A stretch of DNA of 11,507 nucleotides. Source: Bacteroidota bacterium. Lineage in GTDB: Bacteria > Bacteroidota > Bacteroidia > Chitinophagales > Chitinophagaceae. The position numbers and the translations under genes were made by a program. Location of the stretch: contig JAFDXS010000028.1 in NCBI GenBank assembly GCA_018267795.1, forward strand, positions 1 to 11,507, read 5' to 3'. This document shows positions 1-5,986 of the stretch, piece by piece (the stretch's first letter is position 1; every line of letters begins with the position of its first letter). A model generated the notes under the pieces. The model saw nothing but the letters and a program-made list of their open reading frames with translations. It was not told the origin of the DNA and made no database searches.

Positions 1-2
1 AT

Positions 3-413
3 ACCCCCATCCTTGGTCCGGTACAGGTAGGCTATATGCTGGATACCATGTATAATGATGCCGAACTGGTAAGGCAAATGGTGGCAGGACAGCAATATAT
101 AATATGTTTTGATGATGAAATTCCAGTAGGCTTTGCTTCTTATAGCCAAACGGAAGCGCATGTGTATAAACTAAATAAGATATACATATTACCTGAGCAA
201 CAGGGAAAAGGTATTGGCCGGTTTATACTTGACTATATAATAAAAGATATTGCCAATACGGAAGCGAATGCGCTGGACCTCAATGTGAACCGCTACAACT
301 ATACTGCTCAAAATTTCTATGAGAAGTTCGGGTTTAAGGTAATAAAAGAAGAAGATATTGATATCGGCGGCGGCTACTTTATGAATGATTATGTACTGCG
401 CTATAGCCTATAA
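3..413 (+). CDS. GNAT-family N-acetyltransferase (5' end outside window)
   Basis: The frame is open from the first complete codon at position 3, so the gene begins upstream. The ATG at 36 is internal: the residues before it (ILGPVQVGYMLDTMY) continue the usual N-terminal helix of this GNAT subgroup. About 136 residues are visible. The acetyl-CoA-binding motif A is QQGKGIGR, just after the strand KLNKIYILP. The C-terminal part has the N-x-x-A-x-x-F-Y-E-K-F-G-F signature (around AQNFYEKFGF), followed by DIDIGGGYFMNDYVL, a typical ending for this subgroup. Such enzymes transfer an acetyl group from acetyl-CoA to an amine; the substrate cannot be read from the sequence. The TAA stop at 411-413 lies against the stop of the convergent lpxR-like gene, with 6 nt shared. 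The family is secure and the substrate unknown. Confidence 0.9.
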   Translation, partial: TPILGPVQVGYMLDTMYNDAELVRQMVAGQQYIICFDDEIPVGFASYSQTEAHVYKLNKIYILPEQQGKGIGRFILDYIIKDIANTEANALDLNVNRYNYTAQNFYEKFGFKVIKEEDIDIGGGYFMNDYVLRYSL

Positions 414-1370
414 TCCAAAGGCTAATTGTATACCGCCCCATACGTGGTAGGTGCCTGTCTCAAACTCCCTGCTGAGGTAGGACTGGAAATACTCCAGGTA
501 AATGCGCCTATACTCCAATACAAAGCCGAAGCGATTTTGAAAAGTAATGCGATTTAGTTGGCTGGAAGCAATAGTGTAGGGGCTTGAGTGATTGAACAAA
601 CCACCTTCTAAAGTAGCATCGTAACCTATCACATTAACCTGGGGATGGTCATAAGCATAGAGGCGGAAATTTTTTCCTTTTGCAATGTTAGTTTGGAATG
701 GGGAATCAAAGTAGCCCATCATTAAAGTGAAGCCAAGTCCTGCTTTGTCACTCAATGTACCGACTCTTGCGATAGCATCCCCATCAATTGAAAATATTTT
801 GCCCAGGCTTACTAATTGCTTTTCATAATCAACCTGATAGTTTAGAACTGCATCGTTATGTATCTGATTTGGCCAGCCATGTGGTATAACATTATTTAAT
901 GCACTGTGAATACCGGTTTGCATTTCGGCGCCTCCGGCTGCAGGGCCTATAATACCAACTGTTAAAGTAGTTGAAAAGCGTTGTTTTTTAATAGTGTCAA
1001 TAGATATCTGGAAGCTTTTAAATGTTAATGTAGCTGCAAAAGGCCTGTCGCCATATAGTATCTCATCATGCCCTATACTGGTAGGCGTGTAGCCATCATG
1101 TTCAAGCGCAATGCCATAGCGGGTACCGCCATAGTGCGGCTGTAGCAATAATTTGCTTAATGGAAAAGCAGACAATGAAGGTGAGACAAGCTCTATAGCA
1201 ACACCTTGCGTATAATAAATGTCTGTTGCTGAAAAGAAATCATTCTCATAGTTTAACCGGAAATACCTATCACAATTGATGTTCTTGTATGACAGTGTGT
1301 TATCAATTTCCTGTGCCGAAACAAAGAAGGGTAATAAGGTAAGAACCATGTATAGACTTTTCAACTTCAT
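408..1370 (-). CDS. LpxR-family (DUF2219) outer-membrane lipid A deacylase
   Basis: A 320-residue protein with a signal peptide at about 1-19 (MKLKSLYMVLTLLPFFVSA, then QE), so it is exported. Family landmarks: ENDFF (N43, D44) followed by YYTQG (51-56), matching the N-terminal Asn-Asp of LpxR; YGDRPFA (106-112); IGPAAGG (141-147); then H155 and HGWPNQIHND (164-173), the region that carries the catalytic His in known LpxR proteins. The C-terminus has alternating aromatic strands (YLEYFQSYL, HVWGGIQLAFGL) ending in a beta-barrel-like segment. Characterised LpxR proteins remove the 3'-acyloxyacyl chains of lipid A in the outer membrane. Family membership is well supported; activity on this organism's lipid A is inferred. 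ATG at 1368-1370 is the only good start and directly begins the signal peptide. The gene follows the tspO terminator on the same strand, and no clear promoter is visible in the 84-bp gap. Confidence 0.85.
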   Translation of the reverse strand: MKLKSLYMVLTLLPFFVSAQEIDNTLSYKNINCDRYFRLNYENDFFSATDIYYTQGVAIELVSPSLSAFPLSKLLLQPHYGGTRYGIALEHDGYTPTSIGHDEILYGDRPFAATLTFKSFQISIDTIKKQRFSTTLTVGIIGPAAGGAEMQTGIHSALNNVIPHGWPNQIHNDAVLNYQVDYEKQLVSLGKIFSIDGDAIARVGTLSDKAGLGFTLMMGYFDSPFQTNIAKGKNFRLYAYDHPQVNVIGYDATLEGGLFNHSSPYTIASSQLNRITFQNRFGFVLEYRRIYLEYFQSYLSREFETGTYHVWGGIQLAFGL

Positions 1371-1404
1371 AATTAATATACGATAGCTTCTGTTATTAAG
1401 ATTG

Positions 1405-1427
1405 AAAAAGGGGCTTAGTTAGCCCCT
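1405..1427 (-). terminator. Intrinsic terminator of the tspO gene
   Basis: On the minus strand a perfect 7-bp stem AGGGGCT/AGCCCCT with a 5-nt loop is followed at once by a run of five T (plus-strand A run 1405-1409). It begins 28 bp after the tspO stop and ends before the lpxR-like gene. GC-rich stem plus U tract is the standard Rho-independent form. It should largely separate the two genes transcriptionally. Confidence 0.85.
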
Positions 1428-1454
1428 CTATTATATACTGGTCTGTATAGTCAT

Positions 1455-1997
1455 TTAATTCAGCAACGCAGGAGTTTTGAATATAGGATCAGGATTCTTG
1501 AGTGCCTGGTAGTCTGCTAATGTAGTGGCAAATCCTGTCCATAATACGAGTGGCAGATAGTCTAAAGCCAGCTTTTTATCGTCCTTCATAGCTATAATGA
1601 AACTAGCAGTTGCCAAAACAGCGTCTGCCATGGTCCATGCAGCCGCAAGTATTGGGCTTTTCTTACGGAAATACACATAGTTAAATGAAAAGAAGATTGC
1701 CCAGATGACACCCTGCAGCAGCATAAGTTTTCTTTTCTGTGTAATATCTTTCTTATCCAATATTTTCACCAGAGCCTTTATCAGGAAGAAATTATTAAAT
1801 GTCCAGGCAGGGGCAAATAACCATGCCGGTGGTGCCCAGGGGGCCTGTTTGGTTTTCTTATTGTATAGTTTTCTTTCCTCTTTTTTAGGTATTCCCCCTG
1901 ATAGTCCCCCAATAAAAGATACACCTGCTGCTATGAGTGCCAATTGCCACCATTTTAGGTTGTAAAATTTGCTGATGGTCATCATACCTTTTTCCAT
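1455..1997 (-). CDS. tspO: TspO/MBR-family integral membrane protein
   Basis: 180 residues, near the usual family length (about 150-180), with several hydrophobic segments compatible with the five-helix TspO fold: about 16-36, 55-79, 92-110, 114-136 and 145-164. The diagnostic motif is intact: W54-A-P-P-A-W59-L-F61-A-P63-A-W65, followed by N68. Q95, W99, FF102-103 and N106 fit the second conserved block, and LPLVLW (148-153) the last. TspO proteins bind porphyrins and other tetrapyrroles or cholesterol-like ligands and are linked to stress and tetrapyrrole handling; the ligand here is not known. The start is uncertain: M1, M5 and M6 (MEKGMM) are all possible, and the Shine-Dalgarno-like GGAAAAAGG lies inside the first codons, favouring M6 slightly. 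The gene is divergent from the Gre-like gene and has its own terminator downstream. Confidence 0.88.
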   Translation of the reverse strand: MEKGMMTISKFYNLKWWQLALIAAGVSFIGGLSGGIPKKEERKLYNKKTKQAPWAPPAWLFAPAWTFNNFFLIKALVKILDKKDITQKRKLMLLQGVIWAIFFSFNYVYFRKKSPILAAAWTMADAVLATASFIIAMKDDKKLALDYLPLVLWTGFATTLADYQALKNPDPIFKTPALLN

Positions 1998-2119
1998 ATA
2001 AAATGAGTTTATAGTAAAAACGATAAATACAATGCCAGCATGCCGTTACATTATCGATCGTTTAAAAAAGGAACATAATCAGGCTAAAGACGATAAACAG
2101 AAGTACTATATTGCAATTT
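1998..2119. promoter_or_regulatory. Divergent intergenic region, tspO / Gre-like gene
   Basis: This AT-rich 122-bp gap must hold the promoters of both divergent genes. I see no clean TAnnTTTG element on either strand. The octamer ACGATAAA occurs twice in the same direction (2020-2027 and 2090-2097), and TTATCGATCG at 2051-2060 contains overlapping palindromes (ATCGAT, CGATCG). These are only candidates for regulator binding. No RNA gene is apparent. Confidence 0.4.
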
Positions 2120-2572
2120 ATGAGCAGCATAAAAGAGGAGCTATACAACTATTGCCTCCACCATATTGAGGAACAAACGGCAGCAATACAGGAGAAAATA
2201 AATGATGCGCGTGATGCAGCAAGCGAGGATACCAAAAGCAGTGCCGGGGATAAATATGAAACAGGCCGAGAAATGATGCAGCAGGAAGTAGAGCTTAATA
2301 TGACCAGGCTGAATGAGGTAAAGAAAATGGGCGAGCTATTGAGTCATATAGACCCTTTGCTAAATAACGACATAGTGGTACCGGGCAGTATAGTGAAGAC
2401 AAATCACGGCAATTATTACATAGCAATAAGCATTGGCAAAACAATGCTTGATGGCAAAGTATACTATATTATATCAGCAGCATCGCCAATAGGCGCACTG
2501 TTAAAAGGCCGGAAGAAAGGAGATAGCTTTAGCTTTAATGCTAAGGAATATGTGATAAAAGCAGTGGAATAA
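2120..2572 (+). CDS. Small GreA/GreB-like protein (coiled coil plus Gre C-terminal-type domain)
   Basis: I chose the ATG at 2120 (150 residues, MSSIKEELYNYC) over the in-frame TTG at 2111. Residues 4-75 are charged and helical, fitting an antiparallel coiled coil with a turn near SEDTKSSAGDKYETGRE (35-51), which resembles the Gre tip region (DLSENAEY.AARE) but with about two extra residues. Residues 87-150 resemble the FKBP-like Gre C-terminal domain: VPGSIVKTNHGNYYIAISIG, then ISAASPIGALLKGRKKGDSFSF, matching the Gre pattern SPLGRALLGKKVGD. Gre factors bind the RNA polymerase secondary channel and stimulate transcript cleavage. Whether this protein does so is unclear, because the acidic tip pair is not certainly aligned (D37 and E36 are candidates). 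From memory, close Bacteroidota homologues are often labelled '3-oxoacyl-ACP synthase', which nothing here supports. It ends 2 bp from the convergent cysteine desulfurase stop. Confidence 0.78.
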   Translation: MSSIKEELYNYCLHHIEEQTAAIQEKINDARDAASEDTKSSAGDKYETGREMMQQEVELNMTRLNEVKKMGELLSHIDPLLNNDIVVPGSIVKTNHGNYYIAISIGKTMLDGKVYYIISAASPIGALLKGRKKGDSFSFNAKEYVIKAVE

Positions 2573-2574
2573 AG

Positions 2575-3708
2575 CTATATCAGTTCTTTGAGCTTTTCTA
2601 TCACTGTATCTATTTCTTCTTTTGTATTATGGCGCGAAAATGAAAAGCGGATAGGAACTATTTTATCCGAGCAACCATTGTAAATGGCTTTAATAACGTG
2701 ACTGGTGCTGTTAGCACCGCTGGTACAGGCGCTACCACCGCTTACACATATACCTGCCATGTCCAGGTTGAATAACATCATGTCAGAGCGCTCTGTGAGC
2801 GGGAAGGCTACATTAAGCACTGTATAAAGGCTGCGGCCATTGCTGTCGCCGTTGAAAGAAACATTAGGGAAAGTTTCCTTCAGCTTAGTGCCCATATACT
2901 GCTTTAACTCCTTTATATAGTTGCTGTCTTCTTCGTAGTTTTTAGTAGCCAGTTCCAGGGCCTTTGCAAAACCTATGATACCATACAGGTTTTCAGTGCC
3001 TGCACGCATATTGCGTTCCTGCGCACCGCCATTTATGTATGGCTTTATACTTATGTTCTCATTTACATACAGCATGCCCACGCCTTTAGGACCATGAAAT
3101 TTGTGGGCAGCAGCATTTATAAAGTGTACATAAGTATTGCGCAGATCGAAAGGGTAATGACCTACAGTCTGTACCGTATCGCTATGGAAGATGGCATCAT
3201 ACTTCCTGCACAGTTCACCTACCGCTTTTATATCCAGCAGGTTGCCTACTTCGTTATTGGCATGCATCAAGGTTACTAATGTTTTCAGGCTGCTGTCGGC
3301 AAGCAGTTCTTCCAGGTGGGCCATGTCTACGTGCCCTTCTTTAGTAAGCTTTACGTAGCAGAGCTTTGCCTGGCCGCTGTGCTCCATATATTCTACTGTA
3401 TGCAGGGTGGCGTGGTGCTCTACCGGGGAGGTAATGATGCGTTTGCAGCCCAAATCACGAATGGCAGCATTAATTGCCGTATTAGTGCTTTCTGTACCGC
3501 CGGATGTAAAGAATATTTCACCAGGATTAGCATTCAGGATACGTGCTACCGATTTACGTGCGTTCTCAATAGCCAGCTTTGTTTCGCGGCCATAAGAATA
3601 TATAGAAGAAGGATTGCCAAACTTTTCGGTAAGAAAAGGCATCATAGCATCTAATACTTCAGGATTGAGTGCAGTGGTAGCAGCGTTATCTAAATAAATA
3701 CGGGACAT
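2575..3708 (-). CDS. Cysteine desulfurase (NifS/IscS type, PLP-dependent)
   Basis: 377 residues from the ATG at 3706-3708 (MSRIYLDNAATT), the standard N-terminus. The longer open frame starts at a TTG (3730-3732) that overlaps a promoter-like element, so it is unlikely. The enzyme removes sulfur from L-cysteine to give alanine and an enzyme persulfide for Fe-S cluster assembly, tRNA thiolation and other sulfur transfers in the cytoplasm. Visible sites: GNPSSIYSYGR (31-41), TSGGTESTN (68-76), H99 in EHH stacking on PLP, N151/E153 in HANNEVGN, D177 and Q180 in HSDTVQ, Schiff-base lysine K203 in AAHKFHGPKG, R235-AGTEN, and the catalytic Cys328 in GGSACTSG on the mobile loop. All key residues are present. 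No iscU, iscA or suf genes lie next to it, so it may be a general sulfur donor rather than part of an isc operon. It lies downstream of the dnaB terminator on the same strand. Confidence 0.95.
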   Translation of the reverse strand: MSRIYLDNAATTALNPEVLDAMMPFLTEKFGNPSSIYSYGRETKLAIENARKSVARILNANPGEIFFTSGGTESTNTAINAAIRDLGCKRIITSPVEHHATLHTVEYMEHSGQAKLCYVKLTKEGHVDMAHLEELLADSSLKTLVTLMHANNEVGNLLDIKAVGELCRKYDAIFHSDTVQTVGHYPFDLRNTYVHFINAAAHKFHGPKGVGMLYVNENISIKPYINGGAQERNMRAGTENLYGIIGFAKALELATKNYEEDSNYIKELKQYMGTKLKETFPNVSFNGDSNGRSLYTVLNVAFPLTERSDMMLFNLDMAGICVSGGSACTSGANSTSHVIKAIYNGCSDKIVPIRFSFSRHNTKEEIDTVIEKLKELI

Positions 3709-3729
3709 ATTCCGGGCATTTTTGGAGTG

Positions 3730-3737
3730 CAAAATTA
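3730..3737 (-). promoter_or_regulatory. Candidate -7 promoter element of the cysteine desulfurase gene
   Basis: On the minus strand TAATTTTG matches the Bacteroidota sigma-factor -7 consensus TAnnTTTG exactly, 21 bp before the chosen ATG. That leaves a short leader. It also explains why the longer TTG-start reading frame is unlikely: the TTG is the last part of this box. I do not see a good -33 TTTG at the expected distance, so this is a half-supported promoter. Confidence 0.45.
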
Positions 3738-3806
3738 CATTTTTTTATTTTCTTCTGCGGCCCTATTACGGGACTATTGTGCAGCGTCTGGTTCAATAAG
3801 GCTTTC

Positions 3807-3836
3807 TACTAATAAAGACGTATTTCTGTACTAATA
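3807..3836. repeat. Direct repeat TACTAATA, 22-bp period
   Basis: TACTAATA occurs at 3807-3814 and 3829-3836, both after a TTTCT pentamer (3803-3807 and 3823-3827). The 22-bp period is about two helical turns, as for paired regulator sites, and it lies between the dnaB terminator and the cysteine desulfurase gene. In this AT-rich gap it could also be chance. Confidence 0.3.
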
Positions 3837-3855
3837 GTTTAGGGTGGAAAGTGTT

Positions 3856-3881
3856 AAAAAAAGCCACCCGGAAGAGTGGCT
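3856..3881 (-). terminator. Intrinsic terminator of dnaB
   Basis: On the minus strand the stem AGCCAC/GTGGCT (6 bp, 8-nt loop TCTTCCGG) runs into seven T (plus-strand A run 3856-3862). It begins 27 bp after the dnaB stop codon. It ends the dnaB transcript before the cysteine desulfurase gene. Confidence 0.85.
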
Positions 3882-3908
3882 AATAGAGCATTCAACAGCA
3901 AGCATTCT

Positions 3909-5567
3909 TTAAAAAGGTATATCGTCATCGATATTTGGACTGTTCGGTTTATTGGATGGAGGAGGCGTGGTGTCATCATCATCCCAATTCATATTATTAG
4001 CCTTGGATTGCATGGTCTGGAAACCACCGCCACCACCTGGTATAAACAGTTTGGAGCCACCAAACTCACCCGGATCGCGGCGAATACCTGCCTGTGGATT
4101 GTCGTTAAACGGTGTAAACCCGCCCCCGCCGCCACCAAAGTTGCCACCAAAATTATTATCCTCAAGGTCCACAAATTTCTGGTATTCCTTTATGAAGCGC
4201 ACTTTTACGGTATCTGTACTACCATTACGGTGCTTGGCCACGTGAATATGCGTTTCACCCGCTATAGGTGTTCCCATTTCATCGTTGTTGATACCGTAGT
4301 ATTCCGGGCGATACAGGAACATAACAAGATCAGCATCCTGCTCGATGGCTCCCGATTCACGAAGGTCACTCAACTGAGGTACCTTAGACTCCTTACGCGA
4401 CTCAACCGAACGGTTTAGCTGGGAAAGTGCTATGATAGGTATTTCCAGTTCCTTAGCCAGTGCCTTAAGATCGCGTGAGATTTTGGAGATTTCCTGCTCA
4501 CGGTTACCACCTTTATCGGTACTTCCCTGCATTAGCTGCAGGTAATCTATGATAATCATTTGAATATCATGTCGTTGCTTCAATCGTCTCGCCTTTGCAC
4601 GAAGCTCAAAAATGTTCAGGGCGGCCTGGTCATCGAGATAAATTGGGGCTTTAGCGAGTTTATTCATACGCTGGGTAAGCTGAATAAATTCGTGTTCCTC
4701 CATTCTTCCTCTCGATATGCTTTCCATGCTTACATCTGTAACGGCGCTGAGCATCCTTTTTACAATCTGCCCCGAGCCCATTTCTAAGGAGAAAACTGCA
4801 ACCGGGAACTCCTTAACCGAATTCATGGCCGCATTCATGGCCAGGTTAAGCGAGAAGGCTGTCTTACCCACTGATGGACGGGCTGCCAGGATAATAAGGT
4901 CCGTTTTCTGCCAGCCATTGGTAAGCTGGTCCAGTACCGTAAAGCCGGAAGGCACACCGGTAATATCTTCTTTTTTGTTCTTGCTTTCTTCTATTTCGTG
5001 TATGGTAGCCACCAGCACGTCCTTCATGCTTTTGAAGTTCTTGCGGAGGTGCTTATCTGTAATCTCGTAAAGGTTCGATTCAGCCTTGTCCAGCAGGTCA
5101 AACACGTCAGTGCTGTCTTCGTAAGCATCGCTTATCACATTGCCGGAGATGCGTATCAGCTCGCGCTGAATGAATTTCTCCATTATGATACGGGCATGCG
5201 CCTCTACGTGTGCGCTCGATACCACGCTCATAGTGAGGCGGGTAAGATAGTAGGCGCCACCTACTATTTCCAGTTCATTACTCTTTCTTAGTTCTTCCGT
5301 GACAGTAAGCAGGTCCACCGGCATACCCTTGTCGAAAAGACGACGGATCGCGGCATAAATCTTTTGGTTGGCATCTACGTAGAAGCATTCTACGCTTTGT
5401 ATAATCTCCAGTACTTCAGCCAGTTTGTCTTTTTCAAGCATCACTGCGCCTAATACTGCTTCCTCCAGCTCTATGGCCTGAGGTGGTATTTTACCATATA
5501 CAAGGGAGTTAATATCAGGTTTCCTTGCACGGTTATTACCAAAATCCTTCTTAATGTTTACTGCCAT
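3909..5567 (-). CDS. dnaB: Replicative DNA helicase DnaB, with SSB-like C-terminal tail
   Basis: 552 residues from the ATG at 5565-5567 (MAVNIKKDFGNN). DnaB is the hexameric 5'-3' helicase that unwinds DNA at the replication fork and works with primase. The N-terminal domain (about 27-130) has the usual IPPQAIELEEAVLGAVML start; the linker is about 131-185; the RecA-like domain runs from about 200 to 466. Walker A is ARPSVGKT (229-236, K235), with VFSLEM (258-263) next. Walker B is IIIDYLQLM (338-346, D341). SQLNRSVE (382-389) and LSDLRESGAIEQDADL (399-414) are the late DnaB motifs, and YRPEYYG (419-425) and HVAKHRNGST (442-451) close the core. After about 467 an atypical tail of about 85 residues follows: Gly runs (474-483, 511-515), an Asp patch (529-532), a Pro/Asn/Ser stretch and the end NIDDDIPF. 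E. coli DnaB is about 470 residues and lacks this. The gene is divergent from pheT and has its own terminator. Confidence 0.97.
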   Translation of the reverse strand: MAVNIKKDFGNNRARKPDINSLVYGKIPPQAIELEEAVLGAVMLEKDKLAEVLEIIQSVECFYVDANQKIYAAIRRLFDKGMPVDLLTVTEELRKSNELEIVGGAYYLTRLTMSVVSSAHVEAHARIIMEKFIQRELIRISGNVISDAYEDSTDVFDLLDKAESNLYEITDKHLRKNFKSMKDVLVATIHEIEESKNKKEDITGVPSGFTVLDQLTNGWQKTDLIILAARPSVGKTAFSLNLAMNAAMNSVKEFPVAVFSLEMGSGQIVKRMLSAVTDVSMESISRGRMEEHEFIQLTQRMNKLAKAPIYLDDQAALNIFELRAKARRLKQRHDIQMIIIDYLQLMQGSTDKGGNREQEISKISRDLKALAKELEIPIIALSQLNRSVESRKESKVPQLSDLRESGAIEQDADLVMFLYRPEYYGINNDEMGTPIAGETHIHVAKHRNGSTDTVKVRFIKEYQKFVDLEDNNFGGNFGGGGGGFTPFNDNPQAGIRRDPGEFGGSKLFIPGGGGGFQTMQSKANNMNWDDDDTTPPPSNKPNSPNIDDDIPF

Positions 5568-5631
5568 TATGGGTTAATCTTAGTCCTTTTTAAGTTTATT
5601 TTTTATCGTCGACACTGCCTTAAACCGTATA

Positions 5632-5653
5632 TAAGAGTTAGTCCGGACTCTTA
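5632..5653. promoter_or_regulatory. Dyad upstream of dnaB, centred on AGTCCGGACT
   Basis: A perfect 10-bp palindrome AGTCCGGACT (5640-5649) overlaps a second, slightly offset inverted repeat TAAGAGT-N8-ACTCTTA (5632-5638 / 5647-5653). It lies 65-86 bp upstream of the dnaB start codon, which fits an operator. No T tract follows on either strand, so it is not a terminator. The binding protein is unknown. Confidence 0.4.
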
Positions 5654-5671
5654 CTTCAGTTACCTGTTTTC

Positions 5672-5687
5672 AACACGTTTATGTGTT
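5672..5687. promoter_or_regulatory. Inverted repeat AACAC-N6-GTGTT
   Basis: Five-bp arms around GTTTAT, about 105 bp upstream of dnaB. Short arms in an AT-rich gap make chance likely; it is recorded because it sits next to the stronger AGTCCGGACT dyad. Confidence 0.25.
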
Positions 5688-5755
5688 AAGCCAGTATTAA
5701 TATAACGTTAAGTACAATGGCGGGATGACGAATGTAAATGCCAAAAATTGATTCG

Positions 5756-5768
5756 CAAAAATTTTAGG
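5756..5768. repeat. Direct repeat CAAAAATTTTAGG, copy 1
   Basis: The 13-mer CAAAAATTTTAGG occurs here and again, identically and in the same direction, at 5969-5981 just before the pheT ATG. The copies are 213 bp apart. Part of it (AAAAATTTT) is a simple A/T run, which raises the chance expectation. Confidence 0.45.
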
Positions 5769-5872
5769 AGCATATAGTTATAATTCGGTTCTGCACCACT
5801 TGTACCCATACTTGCCAACATAATATGCTTAATTCTCTATTGTTACTCACAAAGTTAGCAGGAAATGAACAG

Positions 5873-5907
5873 CTATACACATTTAATTCACATGAAATTG
5901 TGAATAA
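5873..5907. promoter_or_regulatory. Dyad ATTCACA-N6-TGTGAAT with DnaA-box-like sites
   Basis: Seven-bp inverted arms at 5886-5892 and 5899-5905 flank TGAAAT. The right arm is part of TGTGAATAA (5899-5907), whose complement TTATTCACA fits the DnaA-box consensus TTATnCACA exactly. CTATACACA at 5873-5881 is one mismatch from the same consensus in the opposite direction. The site lies 80-114 bp upstream of pheT. It may be a regulator operator or a DnaA-responsive site; two boxes alone do not make an origin. Confidence 0.4.
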
Positions 5908-5968
5908 ATGGATGTGTTGCGGATTTTTTATTACGGATACAATTTGCTATAATCATAAGCTATCTTTA

Positions 5969-5981
5969 CAAAAATTTTAGG
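5969..5981. repeat. Direct repeat CAAAAATTTTAGG, copy 2
   Basis: This is the second identical copy, ending 5 bp before the pheT start codon, so it lies in the initiation region of the mRNA. Together with copy 1 it could mark an old duplication or be an A/T-driven coincidence. Confidence 0.45.
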
Positions 5982-5986
5982 CTTTA

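Larger units (their letters stand above)
5568..5986. promoter_or_regulatory. 419-bp divergent intergenic region dnaB / pheT
   Basis: This is the longest gene-free stretch and must contain promoters for dnaB (-) and pheT (+). It is AT-rich and has no credible gene; a 51-codon frame at 5825-5980 has no supporting features. It contains several palindromic elements, one exact DnaA-box match and a 13-bp direct repeat, listed separately. For pheT, TATCTTTA at 5961-5968 is one mismatch from TAnnTTTG, 18 bp before the ATG, but the nearest TTTG (5943-5946) is too close to be a proper -33 box. I see no riboswitch, T-box or tRNA. Confidence 0.6.

Noticed and set aside
36..413. ATG at 36 as the start of the acetyltransferase
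   Set aside because: The in-frame residues before it fit the GNAT N-terminus and the frame is open to the window edge.
2111..2119. TTG start three codons before the ATG of the Gre-like gene
   Set aside because: It adds only three residues; the ATG at 2120 gives a normal family N-terminus.
3709..3732. N-terminal extension of the cysteine desulfurase from a TTG
   Set aside because: The family begins at MxRIYLDNAATT, and the TTG lies within a TAnnTTTG promoter-like box.
3876..4418. 180-codon plus-strand frame antisense to dnaB
   Set aside because: It lies opposite the low-complexity Gly/Pro tail and core of dnaB, has no domain or initiation signal, and is a shadow of a certain gene.
5886..5905. 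CRP site
   Set aside because: The half-sites are in the opposite order (TCACA-N6-TGTGA) to the CRP consensus TGTGA-N6-TCACA.
5825..5980. 51-codon plus-strand frame MLNSLLLLTKLAGNEQLYTF... upstream of pheT
   Set aside because: It has no ribosome-binding site or known motif, no run of Phe codons for attenuation, and composition like the surrounding AT-rich intergenic DNA; most likely chance.
5597..5986. Replication origin between dnaB and pheT
   Set aside because: Only one exact and one near DnaA box, with no dnaA gene or box cluster; insufficient for an origin.
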